DNA of 64,000 nucleotides, taken from the NCBI GenBank assembly GCA_021927905.1, contig BLLK01000039.1:1-64000 (forward strand), given 5' to 3'. The notes beneath the pieces are model-generated. The model did not search any database. It was not told the DNA's origin and worked only from the letters and a program-made list of their open reading frames with translations. Made by a program: the position numbers and the translations under genes. Shown in pieces: positions 33,229 through 44,233 of this stretch. The stretch comes from Chaetoceros tenuissimus (lineage: Eukaryota; Bacillariophyta; Thalassiosirophyceae; Chaetocerotales; Chaetocerotaceae). The first letter of the stretch is position 1; every line of letters starts with the position of its first letter.

Positions 33229-36200
33229 TTTTGTATAGTCCCCGCAAGTTCATACCAGCATTGTTCTGAACTTGTTATCACTGTACCCCGAACCTGGTTT
33301 CCTCGCTACGCCAGGAGGTATTCCATAAAGGAAGAACCTACGCCTTCACCTCCAAAGGTGCCGCATCATTATTAAAGATATTATTGACAAGTCTATGCTT
33401 CAAGTCACCTGTCATTGTTGTCTTCGTAAATAGATCCGCAAGATTATACTCACCCATGATCCATCCAACTTTAATAGTCCCTGCAGCCTGCGCCTCTCTC
33501 ACTCTATGATAACAAATAGCATTGTGTCTCTTGTTCAACACAGATGATGGGACACTAGAGTTTGTAACCACTGATTGGTCATCACAATATACCTAGGCTG
33601 GACCATCAATTGGTATTCCGAAACAACGCAACTTGTACCTCAAAGCCTCTACCATCTCAGTACAAATCCTCAAAGCAATATATTCTGAACCGAAACTCGA
33701 TGATTCAACAGTATTTTGCCTCTTACTATACCATATAATAGGAGCATTGTTCACATATATAAGGATACCTGAATGCGATCTCCTATTCTTCAGATTTCCA
33801 GCATGGTTTGCATCAATGTATGCTCTAACAATGACAGGATTACCCAAAGGTAATACCTTCTTCGCTGGTAACTTCTCAGCCACTTCTGGATAGAAATCAT
33901 TCCACTCATCTGGATCAGTAACAGAGTTAGCAAACAATTTTGGATCAGTCTCCGGATAGGCACCATCAAATACCATTCTACCTGGGTTACTGGATAGATT
34001 CTTCTGAAGATACCTGAATATCTTATACACTGCATGCATATGTCCCTCTCTTGGACTTGCCAAATGCTGTGATAGACAACTCACTTCGGTATTCATGTCT
34101 ATTCTCCCAAGTTCAATGGCCCAACGTAAGACACCAATGTATTGCTGATATCTGTTCATCGCCTCAGCATCCAGTTCAGGAGTTACATCCATTTCAGGGC
34201 GATAAGAAGATGGAAAAGGCCTCTTGCCGTCTCTGTAATTCTTAAGAGCAGAGTCACATTCATTGAGATACTTATCAACATTTGAGATTGCACCTTGTAG
34301 ATATTCTACACAATTCATACTCCAAGCAACAGAACCATCTTGTAACTGCACTTGCTGCATGGAACCACCTAAATACCTATCAGGCGGACCCACACCTTCT
34401 TTCAACCTATAAATAGAATTGCCATATCCACCTTTGGATCTTTGGCAATATGTAAGATATCATCAACATATACAAGCATATACTTATAGTAAGGAGTACC
34501 ATCTTCCTTATTTGCAGCCTTCATCCAAACATCTGGATCAGCTTGAGATGGGAAGTATCCAATTTCAGCAAGCTTTGCCCTCCATGCAGCTCCTGATGAC
34601 TTCAATCCATACAATGCCCTGGCAATTATCATTACAGAACCCTTTTCGCTTCCAAACTCAGGACCAGCTAGCGTCCACAACTTCTTGCGACAGTTTGCAT
34701 TTAAATAAGCATTCCCGATATCGCAAGCAAATACATCTAGCCCGTTCAATGATGCTGCCATTAAGCAAATCCATTAAGCAAATCCTAACACTATCTCTTG
34801 AAACAACACTCGAGTATGTGATAGATGCTGGTGCATCAGTCTTATGACCGTCAGCAACCAACCTTGCCTTTCTGGTGAACTTTCCGTCCATCTTGATATT
34901 GAAAATCATGTGAGTATCACAAAATTTAAAACCTGGTTTGACCTTACCCGATCTCATTTCTTCTTCGGTGACACCTTCCAATTTTTCAAAAGCTATACGA
35001 ACATTTTACATCTCCTTTTCGATTGCCTTTGTCCAGAAGTTAGTCTCCATAAGCCTATCAATCTCATAAGCTTCTCAAACAGTCTTGGGGATTCTGATAC
35101 CAAATTTATGCGTAGTTCTCCAATACTTGGACTTTACTTTGCTGATAATCCTATCACGCTTACGTAGAGTATGCTTGACCCACCAATTGAAAGCTGGTTC
35201 ATGCTCTATCCCGTTAGCCACAGCATATTCAGCCAACTGTACAGGGTATGACTCTTTTAAGGCAGAAAGTTTAACCCAATCCATTGATCAGTCCTTCCAT
35301 TCCACAAGCAGATCCCAGCCACAGGTTTTCTTCTTCTGGTCACTGCCTTTCCTTGTGTGAAAGCCCTCGGATACAGAGATCGCGTTCCAATTCTTCTTGT
35401 GATCAGAGATTTCTTTTAAGATCTGGAAGTGATGACCTTGGACATCCACTTGCCATAGCATGTTCTTGGCAATCACATTCGCTGCTATTTCTTCTGTTGA
35501 TCCATCACTAAATTGGACTTCATAGACAGAGTTGTCAAGGATAGGGTTATGTTCTGCACCCTCATTTAGATCATTGCTCTTCACTTTCCTGCGAACTTTA
35601 GCCATAAGTTTATTGTCAGCAGCATTTGGAAGGGAAATTTCAGCACCAATATACTTATCGTATGTATCCGATTTTGTCTCAGCATCGTCAGCCACAACAA
35701 ACTCATCTACGTCTAATGCCACCAGCATCATACCTAGATCCTCATCCGAGAACCCAGTTCCAATGTCAGCTTCAACATCGTCTTTCACAAATTCATTATC
35801 CTCCTGTGGATAGACACATGAATTACCCCTAATAGAGTCTCTGATCTTGCTGAAAGCGGTATCAGTATAGAATCTTGTTGATAACCTCCTCAAACGCTGT
35901 GACAGTAGGTCAGTCCTGTATCTGCGTGTTAAAGGTAACAATGCAGAACGGATGTTGAACTGTAAGGTCTTTGCGATAGTATCCCGTGCCTTCTTAAGAC
36001 CAATACCCCAATTTCTAGATAGGAGGTTTGCATCAGTACCATGGTGTCGCTTATTTGAGATAACGTTCAAAACCATCCTATCACTCAATTGGTCAGGTCC
36101 TAGACCAGAACGTGACAGTGCTCTATCAAATTCATGGAAGTAGTGAGAAGTATCAAAGAAAATGTCATCATTTGTAATAGACTTCACCTGTGCAATATTT

Positions 36201-38771
36201 CTAGTGAACTCGCTTGCTATGTAGCCTTCTTCTCCCCATCCGACAGTCAAGGATGATATGAAAATCTTGGATGTAGGATCCCAAGTGTGTTCATCTGAAA
36301 TCTGATACCTTGGACATGATGCTAGTTCTTCGTCAGTGGGGCAACGAGATACAAAGCCACATATGCTGCCTTTCATTGTCATAGGAACATGCTCTTTACC
36401 TAAATCGATACCAAGTTGCCTATGTTGGTCTGTAGGATCATCGCATACAGGGATCCCAAAAGCTCTCAACTGATTTGGATTAATTAAGGATCTGTCCATT
36501 TCATTGCCAAAGAACAACCCCTGTCCAGCTTCAAGGATTATTGTGGAGCCATCATTGAGATCGACGGCAGTAACACCATTACATATAGGTACATCTTGCC
36601 GTGAATCATACGAATCCAAGAATGGTGATACTGTGCATACTTGTGAAGTGAAGTAGACAGGACAGAAATTCTTTCCGAAGCATATAGTATCTGCATGATT
36701 ATCGATTTCTGTAGGTAATGGATCATAACATATCTCCCCACCTTCTGTCACCTGAACGAATGTTATACACTCTTCTATGGTGATGGTACTTTGGAGACCA
36801 TGGAGCACGTAAAGCGAGGGAAAATAGCAATACAAGGACCACAGAGATGAAGGAATATCCTAGTCAAAGTGGGTTACCAAGATGATCAAACTGAGTCACT
36901 CCAGAAACAACAGATCCACCATCAGAACCAGAAGCAGATCTTTGCACAGATCTAATACTAGCATGAGGACCATTTAGTGGGAATTGAAGTTGTGCATTTT
37001 GACGTGAAACATTCATGACACCAGTAATGGTAGCAGCAACCATTCGCTGTTGGCTTTCATCCATGTTGGAACTGTCGTCATTGCTGTTATTATTTGAGGA
37101 TTCTTCAGCTGCCTTCAACTTCTTCTCTAATGCTTGGATCTTTCTTTGATCGGAATTTTTCCTTTTATTGTACTCCTTTTTTTTGGATTTACATCTCGGG
37201 TCTCTTAGGAAAGCAAACCAAGCATCTTTACCCTCTTTTGTTGACTTGAGCTTCCTTACTTCTTCTGCACTATAGGTTTTGGAAAAATCACTAAGATCTA
37301 CCCCATTGATCTTCTTTCCTACTGTTGCAATCTGGCGTTGACGTCCTCCACCCTTTTTGTCATCTGGAAAGATTCTTGCAACTGCAGTCTTCAAATATGT
37401 GATAGCTCCAATAAAAGTAGTTTGCTGGCTTCTACAGAGCGCTACTTCCACCTGGAATTCAGGGTGATTATTTTGACATTTCTCAAAGAGCTTCTCAACT
37501 TTCTGTTGCTCATACATCGGCATGTTGTACCTCTCAAATACTTTAAAGCAGTTTTCCATTCTCATGATGAACTTCTCAAAGGAAAAGGAATGCTCATATC
37601 TATAACATAATTTTGCAAGCTTAGCCTGTGCTTCCAACGTCCTTTTCTTTGCTTCATCCAGTCCATTGTAGTGTGTACAAAGAGCTATCATAGTATCTCT
37701 GCCACATTTAATGTTCTTGATCCAGACTTCGGCATCCATACCAAGGCAAAGCTCCTTCATCAAGGTAAGTACTTCCTTTGAGTCAAGGTTAAATGCAAAG
37801 CCCTGCAAAGCAGGAGTGTAGATACGTTGCTGCAACTCGTCATGGCTATTCCAATTGACATTTGGAGATAGGTCCTTTCTGATAACATAGGACAGTGAAG
37901 CTCCATTTGCATTACTGATCACAGATTCGAGGTAAACCTCTACGGATTCTTCCCACGTAATCCAGTTTGCATAGTCAAACTTCTCTGATTTCTCAGCCTT
38001 AGTAGAATCCTGCTCAATGTGGTCAGCAGCAAGTACAGAATTTTGCATACATGTAACCGGATCCTGCTGGTATACCGCTAAGTTAACAGGAATTCTTCTA
38101 GAAGTCGCATTATTCACAAACCAAGCAATAGCCTGGACTTCTTTGATTTTCTTATCACCGAATCTCTGACCTCCTGCACGCTGAGTTCTGTTACTGAGGT
38201 CCTTCAACAAGGCTCTAATATCCTTGTGTTTCCAATTGTGTAACTTGTGGAGGGTACCATAACCCTCCTCTCTCAAGGCCACATACTGGGCACGAGTAAA
38301 ACTATGAAAGTCACAGAGCAATCTGTGAAGCTCCCTTTCTTCCGCATCTAGACCGAGGTTGTTAGCGTCAACCTGCCACTGTGGAAGTGGTGGAGCTGCT
38401 GCTGCTGCTGCTGGTTGTTGATTCGCTTGCTGATTCTGCATCTCTGTGACAGGGACGTGCACCTGACTGATTGTTTCATGGGACTCATGTGAAAACACAT
38501 GTGGTGAACCAACAACAAATCACCTCCCATATAATAGGTTAATCAGACCTATTCTCTAAATAAACACACTGCTGTGTGGCGATTCTGCTGAATCTAAACA
38601 CCCCATGTTGGAGCCCAAAGGGCAGGGCTTTGGGACTCAAGTCCACTATGTTCTTGCTAGTCACAGATCTTGATGGACAAGTAAACTTCATGCCGGTGAT
38701 ACCTCCGGATCCATCCTGATTTTCAAACAAACAACATCCCCAACACAACCAATTGTGTGGATCTGATAAAC

Positions 38772-38991
38772 TATACAAATATTGGTGTGCTCACCTTAGT
38801 TTGGTACAATTAGTAATGTAGAGGTATTGTTTGTATTGATACTTGTGTATAAGAAAACTTATGGTTATGTCTGTTCATTAGTAAACGGTGAGCTCTTTGC
38901 TCATCGCAAAACGCTACTTGAAATCCCTCGTTCCAACAGGGATATGACATGCGTTATTACGTCATGCGCCAATATGAATCTTCACAGTGAT
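38772..38991 (-). repeat. 5' LTR of the minus-strand Copia element
   Basis: 220 bp, the partner of 33009-33228. The gag-proximal side borders a tRNA-Met-like primer site. Confidence 0.88.
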
Positions 38992-39321
38992 ATTCGTCTA
39001 AATATTCACTGTGCTTGATTTGCCAAATGTTCTTGATATGAGTGAAATTTTGTTTTTGTTGTTTTCATGAATTTGACAGTTTATGGAATCATGTGGTTAC
39101 AGCCTATTTTTCGGGTGAGTGGATGCTTGAGATGACTTGAGATGCTGAGATTATCTCCGAAATCTTCAAGACGCGTTTTTGAGATGTTTTTTATCCCTAT
39201 AGGTTTAAAAAATGGGGACTCATTACCTCTTTTTTGAGATTTGAGATGGTTGAGATGGATGGTTGCTGGAACCGACCCTTACAATGATTGAAAGAAATCC
39301 TCTGTCTGACGAACTTCTGTT
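38992..39321. other. Intergenic stretch with GAGATG-rich patch
   Basis: 39120-39260 has many TTGAGATG/GAGATG words (a degenerate short repeat). No ORF supported. It precedes the methyltransferase-like pseudogene. Confidence 0.5.
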
Positions 39322-40253
39322 ATGAGAAATACAGGCAAAACAATACTTTTTTCTTCAATTTTAATTTATAACAATGCATGTTTCCAAGCCCAAAAGGAAA
39401 AAATATGTGGAAGATATATATTCATATTTTCCCTTTTTGTTCTCACAATAATAGCAAAAATTTCAAACGAAGATGAATACAAAAATGAATTAAAGATAGA
39501 AAATTCAGAAATTGCTACAGAATAATCTTTTGGATTTTTTACTGATATACGCAATTCAGACTGGGATTTACTAAGAAGAATTTCTTCAAGTAGAAAAAAA
39601 CATGTCATTCCAGGTGACAAAAATACGTTTTACGTTGCTGGAAGAAAAGTCAGAGCAAAAAGTGACAAAGTTCCAAATGCTTGGTTTCAGTCTCATTATG
39701 AACCTGATTTTAGTTGCCTATTTAGAAAACGAGTTGGGGGAATGGTCTTGGGGATGGTCCTAAATGGGTATGTGACCCACACCGCATAGTAGAGCAATCA
39801 AAAAAGAGAAAACAACAAAATCCCAATCGACCAGGTTGCTTAATTTACAGTATTGGTTCTTGTGGTGACTTTAACTTTGAAATTTCTATGCAAAAAATGC
39901 TTGGGATTGAGACATGTGAAGTGCACACCTTTAACGTAGTAGATTACTGTGACAAGGTTCCAAGAAATTTAAACATATTTTTCCACCCTTGGGGAATTGA
40001 CTCTAAAACATGGAAAAACGAGAAAGGAACAAGTTTCAAAACAATCAAAGACACAATGCAAGAGTTAAATCATTTTGAAATGGAAGCAATTGACATTTTC
40101 AAAATTGATTGTGAAGGATGTGAGTATGACACGTACAGTGATTGGCTAGATGAAAAACATCCCGCCCTCCTTCTTATCCATGGTTATAAATCAGTTATCT
40201 CTTCTTGATGCATTTTTAGACGCAGGCTATGTCATGTTTAGTAAAGAGCACAA
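39322..40253 (+). pseudogene. METTL24-like methyltransferase-domain protein, broken and truncated
   Basis: Begins at ATG 39322 with a short tail and one hydrophobic segment (YIFIFSLFVLTIIAKIS), as in type II Golgi proteins. Then SFGFFTDI..DWDLL, FQSHYEPDFSCLFRKRVGG, GDGPKWVCDPHRI, CLIYSIGSCGDFNFE and DIFKIDCEGCEYDT appear in order, the series I know from METTL24-like (FkbM-related) proteins of diatoms. There is a TAA in frame at 39523, a frame change near 39745, and another near 40200. The sequence DAFLDAGYVMFSKEHN then runs directly into the terminal repeat of the large element at 40254, with no further C-terminus. So it is a dead gene, cut by that element. I did not find the missing 3' end in the window. 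Confidence 0.72.
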
Positions 40254-40346
40254 TATTATCGGATTGTTGTCCGATCCTTTACCCCGATTATTGTGTCCAT
40301 CCTCCTCCATCCTCCGTTCCGTGTTTTCACACTACCAATGGATTAA
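40254..40346 (+). repeat. Terminal sequence of the large element, left copy, with hairpin
   Basis: TATTATCGGATTGTTGTCCG then ATCCTTTACCCCGATTATTG and a CATCCTCCTCC tract, ending CACTACCAATGGATT. ATCGGA-TTGTTG-TCCGAT can form a 6-bp stem. It repeats at 58487-58576 in the same orientation and inverted at 58719-58805. Helitron ends usually start TC; a TCGG is present at 40259, after an A. Confidence 0.8.
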
Positions 40347-40525
40347 ACAAGTTTCTTGCCTATTACCACGTACCTATCAATACAGTACATGACACAGGTG
40401 TTATGACACAGGTGTTCTGATTCACTTTGTGTTATAAAAAAAAAAAACCAAAACAAGAATGAAATGTAATCCTTCTTAAATTCAAAATACATCAGGATGG
40501 AACCTATTTTTATAATCTTAATGCC

Positions 40526-41137
40526 ATGGGAATTTCTTCTACCAATCATGAAGATGGAGAGGAATCGTGGCAGACAGAGAGCAATGTAGAAGGTGAAGAT
40601 GGAGAGGAATCGTGGCAGACAGAGAGCAATGTAGAAGGTGAAGATGGAGAGGAATCATGGCAGACAGAGAGCAATGTAGAAGGTGAAGATGGAGAGGAAT
40701 CATGGCAGACAGAGAGCAATGTAGAAGGTGAAGATGGAGAGGAATTGTGGCAGACAGAGAGCAATGTTGAAGATGAAGATGGAGAGGAATCGTGGCAGAC
40801 AGAGAGCAATGTTGAAAATGAAGAAAGCAATGTAGAAGATGAAGATGGAAAGATTGCCATAGAAAGCAATGTTTCTTCCAACAAGAAAGTTGAAAAGGAA
40901 TCAAAAAACAAAACATTAAACGTATCCTTCAAGACACCTATAACTGTTGATCTCACTCAATTTCAAGCAGAGATTGATGCTAATGTTGACCAAAACATTG
41001 AAACACATGTCATGGCAATGTATATGAACCTTGGATATCATTTAAAAGAGGAGGAGGACTTGTGGGGTGCAAATAGCAATTTGGCGCAATTGATGAAACT
41101 TGAAATAGAAAAGAGAAAGAGAGAAAGCAAAAGTTAA
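40526..41137 (+). CDS. Acidic protein with six 15-residue repeats
   Basis: 203 aa; ATG 40526 (MGISSTNHEDGEE). Six tandem copies of EDGEESWQTESNVEG (45-bp units at 40550-40819), then a shortened unit and a tail of about 85 aa with NKTLNVSFKTPITVDLTQF, NIETHVMAMYMNLGYH. That tail is clearly homologous to the segment just before the Rep domain at 51991-52140 (NKTLNVSFKTPITEDLTQF, NIETNVMLNYINAGYH). It is therefore probably a decayed or specialised duplicate of the Rep N-terminus, extended by a minisatellite. A piece of the same acidic repeat occurs at 58611-58685, just inside the second terminal sequence, in the same relative place. Cell role unknown; ends at TAA. Confidence 0.6.
   Translation: MGISSTNHEDGEESWQTESNVEGEDGEESWQTESNVEGEDGEESWQTESNVEGEDGEESWQTESNVEGEDGEELWQTESNVEDEDGEESWQTESNVENEESNVEDEDGKIAIESNVSSNKKVEKESKNKTLNVSFKTPITVDLTQFQAEIDANVDQNIETHVMAMYMNLGYHLKEEEDLWGANSNLAQLMKLEIEKRKRESKS
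40550..40819 (+). repeat. 45-bp coding minisatellite, six units
   Basis: Unit GAAGATGGAGAGGAATCGTG, GCAGACAGAGAGCAATGTAG, AAGGT, with few base differences between units (for example TCGTGG, TCATGG, TTGTGG). Recent tandem growth in frame. Confidence 0.95.
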
Positions 41138-42482
41138 ATATACAAGGCAAGCAAAAATCGGATTGTTAGTTTTTTTAATAGTGAACGATGTAATGCGATA
41201 TGTACTGAAATTAAGTGGTAGAGCGGACCTGACAGGGTGCCTTGGGGGGTGGGAAAAAATTCATAAGTCCCCCCACAGTCATTACTTTTCAACTTTTAGC
41301 ACGGTTTTGGAAAGATCTCGACGAGCTCTTTCGATTGATGTACCATTACAATAAATTGATAAAATATTTTTGAAGATACATAGAAAAAACTAAAATCTCA
41401 ACATTTTTGCCCAAAATCCGGAAACCTGACGGTTTGCCCCGTGGTAAAAGCTAGTAAATGTTATAAAAAAGGGTTTTATGCCTATATTTGCTTAAATTAA
41501 CCCCTATTTGACCCTATTTACCGCTATTCTTTGATATGAAGAGCCTTTCTATCTATCTTATATCATATTTATATTCCTATGACATATGGAAAGTCTACAT
41601 TTAGTGTTCATTGTGTCAAAAAAATAGAAAACAAACCTGCTTTGACAACTTGGCACGGCGTCATTGTTGAAATATTTCTTTCATATTTCCAAGTGACTTT
41701 TTCCATGTCTAAGCAACAATATCTAAATCTATTGTTTATTGCAGTATTTGAGCTATTTCACATGCTTTCTAAACCCTCATCATTATTTGTTGCATTAGCT
41801 ATCATTGTAAAAGTTGTTTTTTTCTCATTTTTCTATACTTTCTGACATATTCTATGGCAATGTTGCCCTTTGAAATGGCTTGGAAAACTTGTTTCGAGGT
41901 TATATCATGTAAGGTAGGCATATACACATACGATTATAAACTCAAATGAAGTTTTATTAGAAATATAATTGACATTAGTTTTTACTTTCTCATTTCGTTA
42001 CTTTTCACGTAGCACTCCACGTACAAAAATTTGTAGATGGACAATTTGTGTGAAGTAAAAAGGTCCGATTTCATGATGTCAATTTTTATTGCAGAAATGA
42101 ATAGATCTCAGTGAGACGATTTCATACGTACCCAGACCTGTACTGTGGAGCTAAAATTGACCGAGAAAAAAATTCTCAAAGTTTATCGCGTAGCTAGTTA
42201 GTGAGTGGCTGAGATCCTGAAAGGCATATCTGTCAGGCGGGCATATTTGTCAGGTTTACTCTACTAGTTCCAAAAAAAAGAAAAAATAAGAAAGAAGCAA
42301 AGTACATGTACGTAGATTGATACTATATATGTATAAACATCATTTTGTCCATTTGTTAAATATATATAAAAAAAGAACATAATGAGGACGAAAAAAAGAA
42401 AACATTTTTTCTGGACACATAATTCCACCGCGTCATGTTAAATCTATGTACGTACAAGGCTACATATCCAAGGAAAAAAAAA
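41138..42482. other. Long non-coding stretch inside the large element
   Basis: 1.3 kb without a supported ORF. A second partial ATCGGATTGTTAG lies at 41156-41168. 41467-41535 is rich in CCCTATTT words. The last few hundred bases are A-rich and lead into the first promoter-leader module. Function unknown; it could be an origin or regulatory block of the element. Confidence 0.5.
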
Positions 42483-42492
42483 GGCGCGAAAA
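42483..42492 (+). promoter_or_regulatory. E2F-like box before leader copy 1
   Basis: GGCGCGAAAA, reverse complement TTTTCGCGCC, the textbook E2F/DP core. It is 111 bp before the leader repeat. The surrounding A-rich sequence and GACATTTT...CCCACTTACTAAAA are shared with copy 2 (and partly copy 3), so the box lies in a conserved block. Confidence 0.5.
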
Positions 42493-42593
42493 TCAAAAGG
42501 GAAGACATTTTATATTCCCACTTACTAAAAGGAAGGAAAGAAGCCTAACATATGTTTTTACAGCGAATGAAGAGTGAAACGAGAGAATCTATC

Positions 42594-42861
42594 TACACAC
42601 AGATGTTTCCTTTGAAGTGCTGTGGTGCAGAGCTTGAGAAACTCTCCAACCACTAGTTGTCTCCGTGGACAGCGACTCCGTGGACAGCGAGCCACAAAGG
42701 ATAGTCTGTACATTCTCAGTGTTTATTGTTACCGAAGAACGGAAGAGCTAGCTAGAAAAATCCTGCTGTACTTCTTGTGGAAGTGTACCTCTGAGCCATG
42801 TCGTCGTCGGTTCATGTACCTCTTATGGATGAGGAGCAGGTTCATTCAACTCCCTTGAATG
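42594..42861 (+). repeat. Leader module copy 1 (promoter-proximal 5' sequence and start codon)
   Basis: About 268 bp, ACACACAGATGTTTCCTTTG to CAACTCCCTTGAATGA, nearly the same as 46463-46715 and 50553-50797. This copy has an extra internal GACTCCGTGGACAGC. Near its end it carries ATGTCGTCGTCGG, here open into the next gene (MSSSVHVPLMDEEQ). Confidence 0.9.
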
Positions 42862-43343
42862 ATCTGACATATGAAGCCTTTAGAAAACGCATTGCAAATT
42901 CAGCCTTTGCTTATTTGGATATGAGACAGTCAAGAGCAGAAGGAAATTTTTCCATGTTACACCTTAGTAAAAATGGAAAATTTACTGGATGTAAATTCCC
43001 TTCCAATGTGCAAGTGTATGGACGCAACACAACTGTAGATGATGATATATTCTTTGTTGAGTGTCGAACATTTTCCAATTCAAAGCCATCCAGTATTGCA
43101 GCAATATTTATTGGATCCAACAACAAAGGATTTAGAAGACAAAAGATAGGACTATACACAAATCCACATCTTGTATTGATTCAAGATATCATCTATGAAA
43201 ATAATAGATTCCATTTATGTTTTCACTCACTCCGAGAAAATATAGATCTTCGAAACTCATTTCAGAAGAAAGAAGAGGAAGAATTAGATACCAGACAACT
43301 GAAAATACCAAGAAAAGAATTAAACAAACGTCCTAAACACTGA
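42798..43343 (+). CDS. Unknown protein, start of the first OTU transcription unit
   Basis: 181 codons from ATG 42798 in leader copy 1 (MSSSVHVPLMDEEQVHSTPL). The body reads like a compact globular domain (DDDIFFVECRTFSNSK, SSIAAIFIG) with a basic end, RPKH, then TGA. The same frame stays open after that TGA for 49 more codons of protein-like sequence (EYIQDGKKISINIWKDAG) up to 43493. The next frame then continues the style (RTVPVDNVEVFHLNG). So I read one long protein running from 42798 to 46213 interrupted by a TGA (43341), a frame change in an A run near 43475 and another TGA (44210). No known domain in this part. Confidence 0.55.
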   Translation: MSSSVHVPLMDEEQVHSTPLNDLTYEAFRKRIANSAFAYLDMRQSRAEGNFSMLHLSKNGKFTGCKFPSNVQVYGRNTTVDDDIFFVECRTFSNSKPSSIAAIFIGSNNKGFRRQKIGLYTNPHLVLIQDIIYENNRFHLCFHSLRENIDLRNSFQKKEEEELDTRQLKIPRKELNKRPKH

Positions 43344-43474
43344 GAATATATTCAAGATGGTAAAAAGATTTCCATCAACATTTGGAAGGATGCAGGAATC
43401 CATAAACTATCAAAAGGAAATGGCGTGGATAAAGAGTCATTCAATTTGGTCAATTCAATATTTAAATTGGAAAA

Positions 43475-44212
43475 AGTCGAACGGTCCCAGTAGACAATGT
43501 GGAAGTCTTTCATTTAAATGGAATTTTTGGCATCGGTAACCATATCATTGCGAATAATGCGGAGAATCAAATGAAAAATTTGGATACTGTTGGATTGAAT
43601 GGTTTGAAGAAACCAAGCACTTGGATGAATCAATACTCTCCGTCTTTTAAAGTGTTTGTTGAAAAGAGAACCACACTAAGAGTAGGCGAATCATTGTTGA
43701 GAAATTCTAAGGAAGAGATTATCAAAAAAAGAAGACGTTCAAAACAAAGATCACAACTCTATCCAAATGTACGAAAAAGCAATCTCAGTAAAGATACAAC
43801 GCATTACATATGTAAACCATTTGCATGGCCTCCCAATGTAGAACTTTTAGCAATTCCCTTCATGTCAAGAGATTGGGAAGAAGACGAGTTCGTAAGGTTT
43901 GCTTTCATAACCAAAAGACAGCTTTCTAAACTAAGGAAAGATTTCAAAAGTAATGGCATCCCTATGATAGAATACAACAAACAATTGAAGCAACTACATC
44001 AAGAAACTGCTAACCAATTTCAAATCAATTGGCCGAAAGATTTGAAATATAGAAAAATGAGTTGCAAAAAGGAGAATAGAATGACTGTGAGTGTGACGAA
44101 GAATATGTCTACTACATCATTTGAAACAGTAATTGAAAAAAGAGTTCAAAAAATTCGTTCTGACGATTCAAAAGGAGACTTTTCAATTGCAAATGGCTGT
44201 GTTGTATTCTGA
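43475..44212 (+). CDS. Unknown basic protein segment, middle of the first OTU unit
   Basis: Open from about 43475. No ATG lies at its beginning; the first codon used by an ORF finder is a GTG at 43499. A compact part (NGIFGIGNHIIANNAEN) is followed by a Lys/Arg-rich stretch (KEEIIKKRRRSKQRS), possibly a nuclear localisation signal, and later FAWPPNVELLAIPFMSRDWEE. It ends at a TGA at 44210, and the frame continues directly into the OTU segment (GYVWPYQMTDKM). The missing start and the shared frame argue that it is the middle of a longer protein. No domain recognised. Confidence 0.5.
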   Translation, partial: SRTVPVDNVEVFHLNGIFGIGNHIIANNAENQMKNLDTVGLNGLKKPSTWMNQYSPSFKVFVEKRTTLRVGESLLRNSKEEIIKKRRRSKQRSQLYPNVRKSNLSKDTTHYICKPFAWPPNVELLAIPFMSRDWEEDEFVRFAFITKRQLSKLRKDFKSNGIPMIEYNKQLKQLHQETANQFQINWPKDLKYRKMSCKKENRMTVSVTKNMSTTSFETVIEKRVQKIRSDDSKGDFSIANGCVVF

Positions 44213-44233
44213 GGCTATGTTTGGCCTTATCAG

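Larger units (their letters stand above)
33009..38991 (-). mobile_element. Copia-type LTR retroelement (CoDi-like), minus strand
   Basis: Two direct copies of a 220-bp repeat (33009-33228 and 38772-38991) flank minus-strand gag (about 36.9-38.5 kb), protease/integrase and linker (about 35.3-36.8 kb), and reverse transcriptase with RNase H (about 33.3-35.3 kb; GPPDRYLGG, YVDDI, VESSSFGSEYIALR motifs). Inside the right repeat, the minus strand reads TTTATCAGATCC, similar to the initiator-Met tRNA binding site of Copia elements. All parts are present but there are several breaks. Its two LTRs differ at about 3 of 220 positions, so it is fairly recent, older than the element at 9523. I found no clear target duplication. 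Confidence 0.87.

Noticed and set aside
40539-40956. Long minus-strand open frames over the 45-bp repeat (LHLLHCSLS and LLSVCHDSS repeats)
   Set aside because: These are antisense shadows of a tandem repeat whose length is a multiple of three; the plus frame has a normal start, a non-repeat tail and a homologue at 52 kb.
41579-41845. 88-codon plus-strand open frame in the 41-42.5 kb gap
   Set aside because: Phe/Leu-rich by composition, no motif, no homologue that I know; expected by chance in AT-rich DNA.
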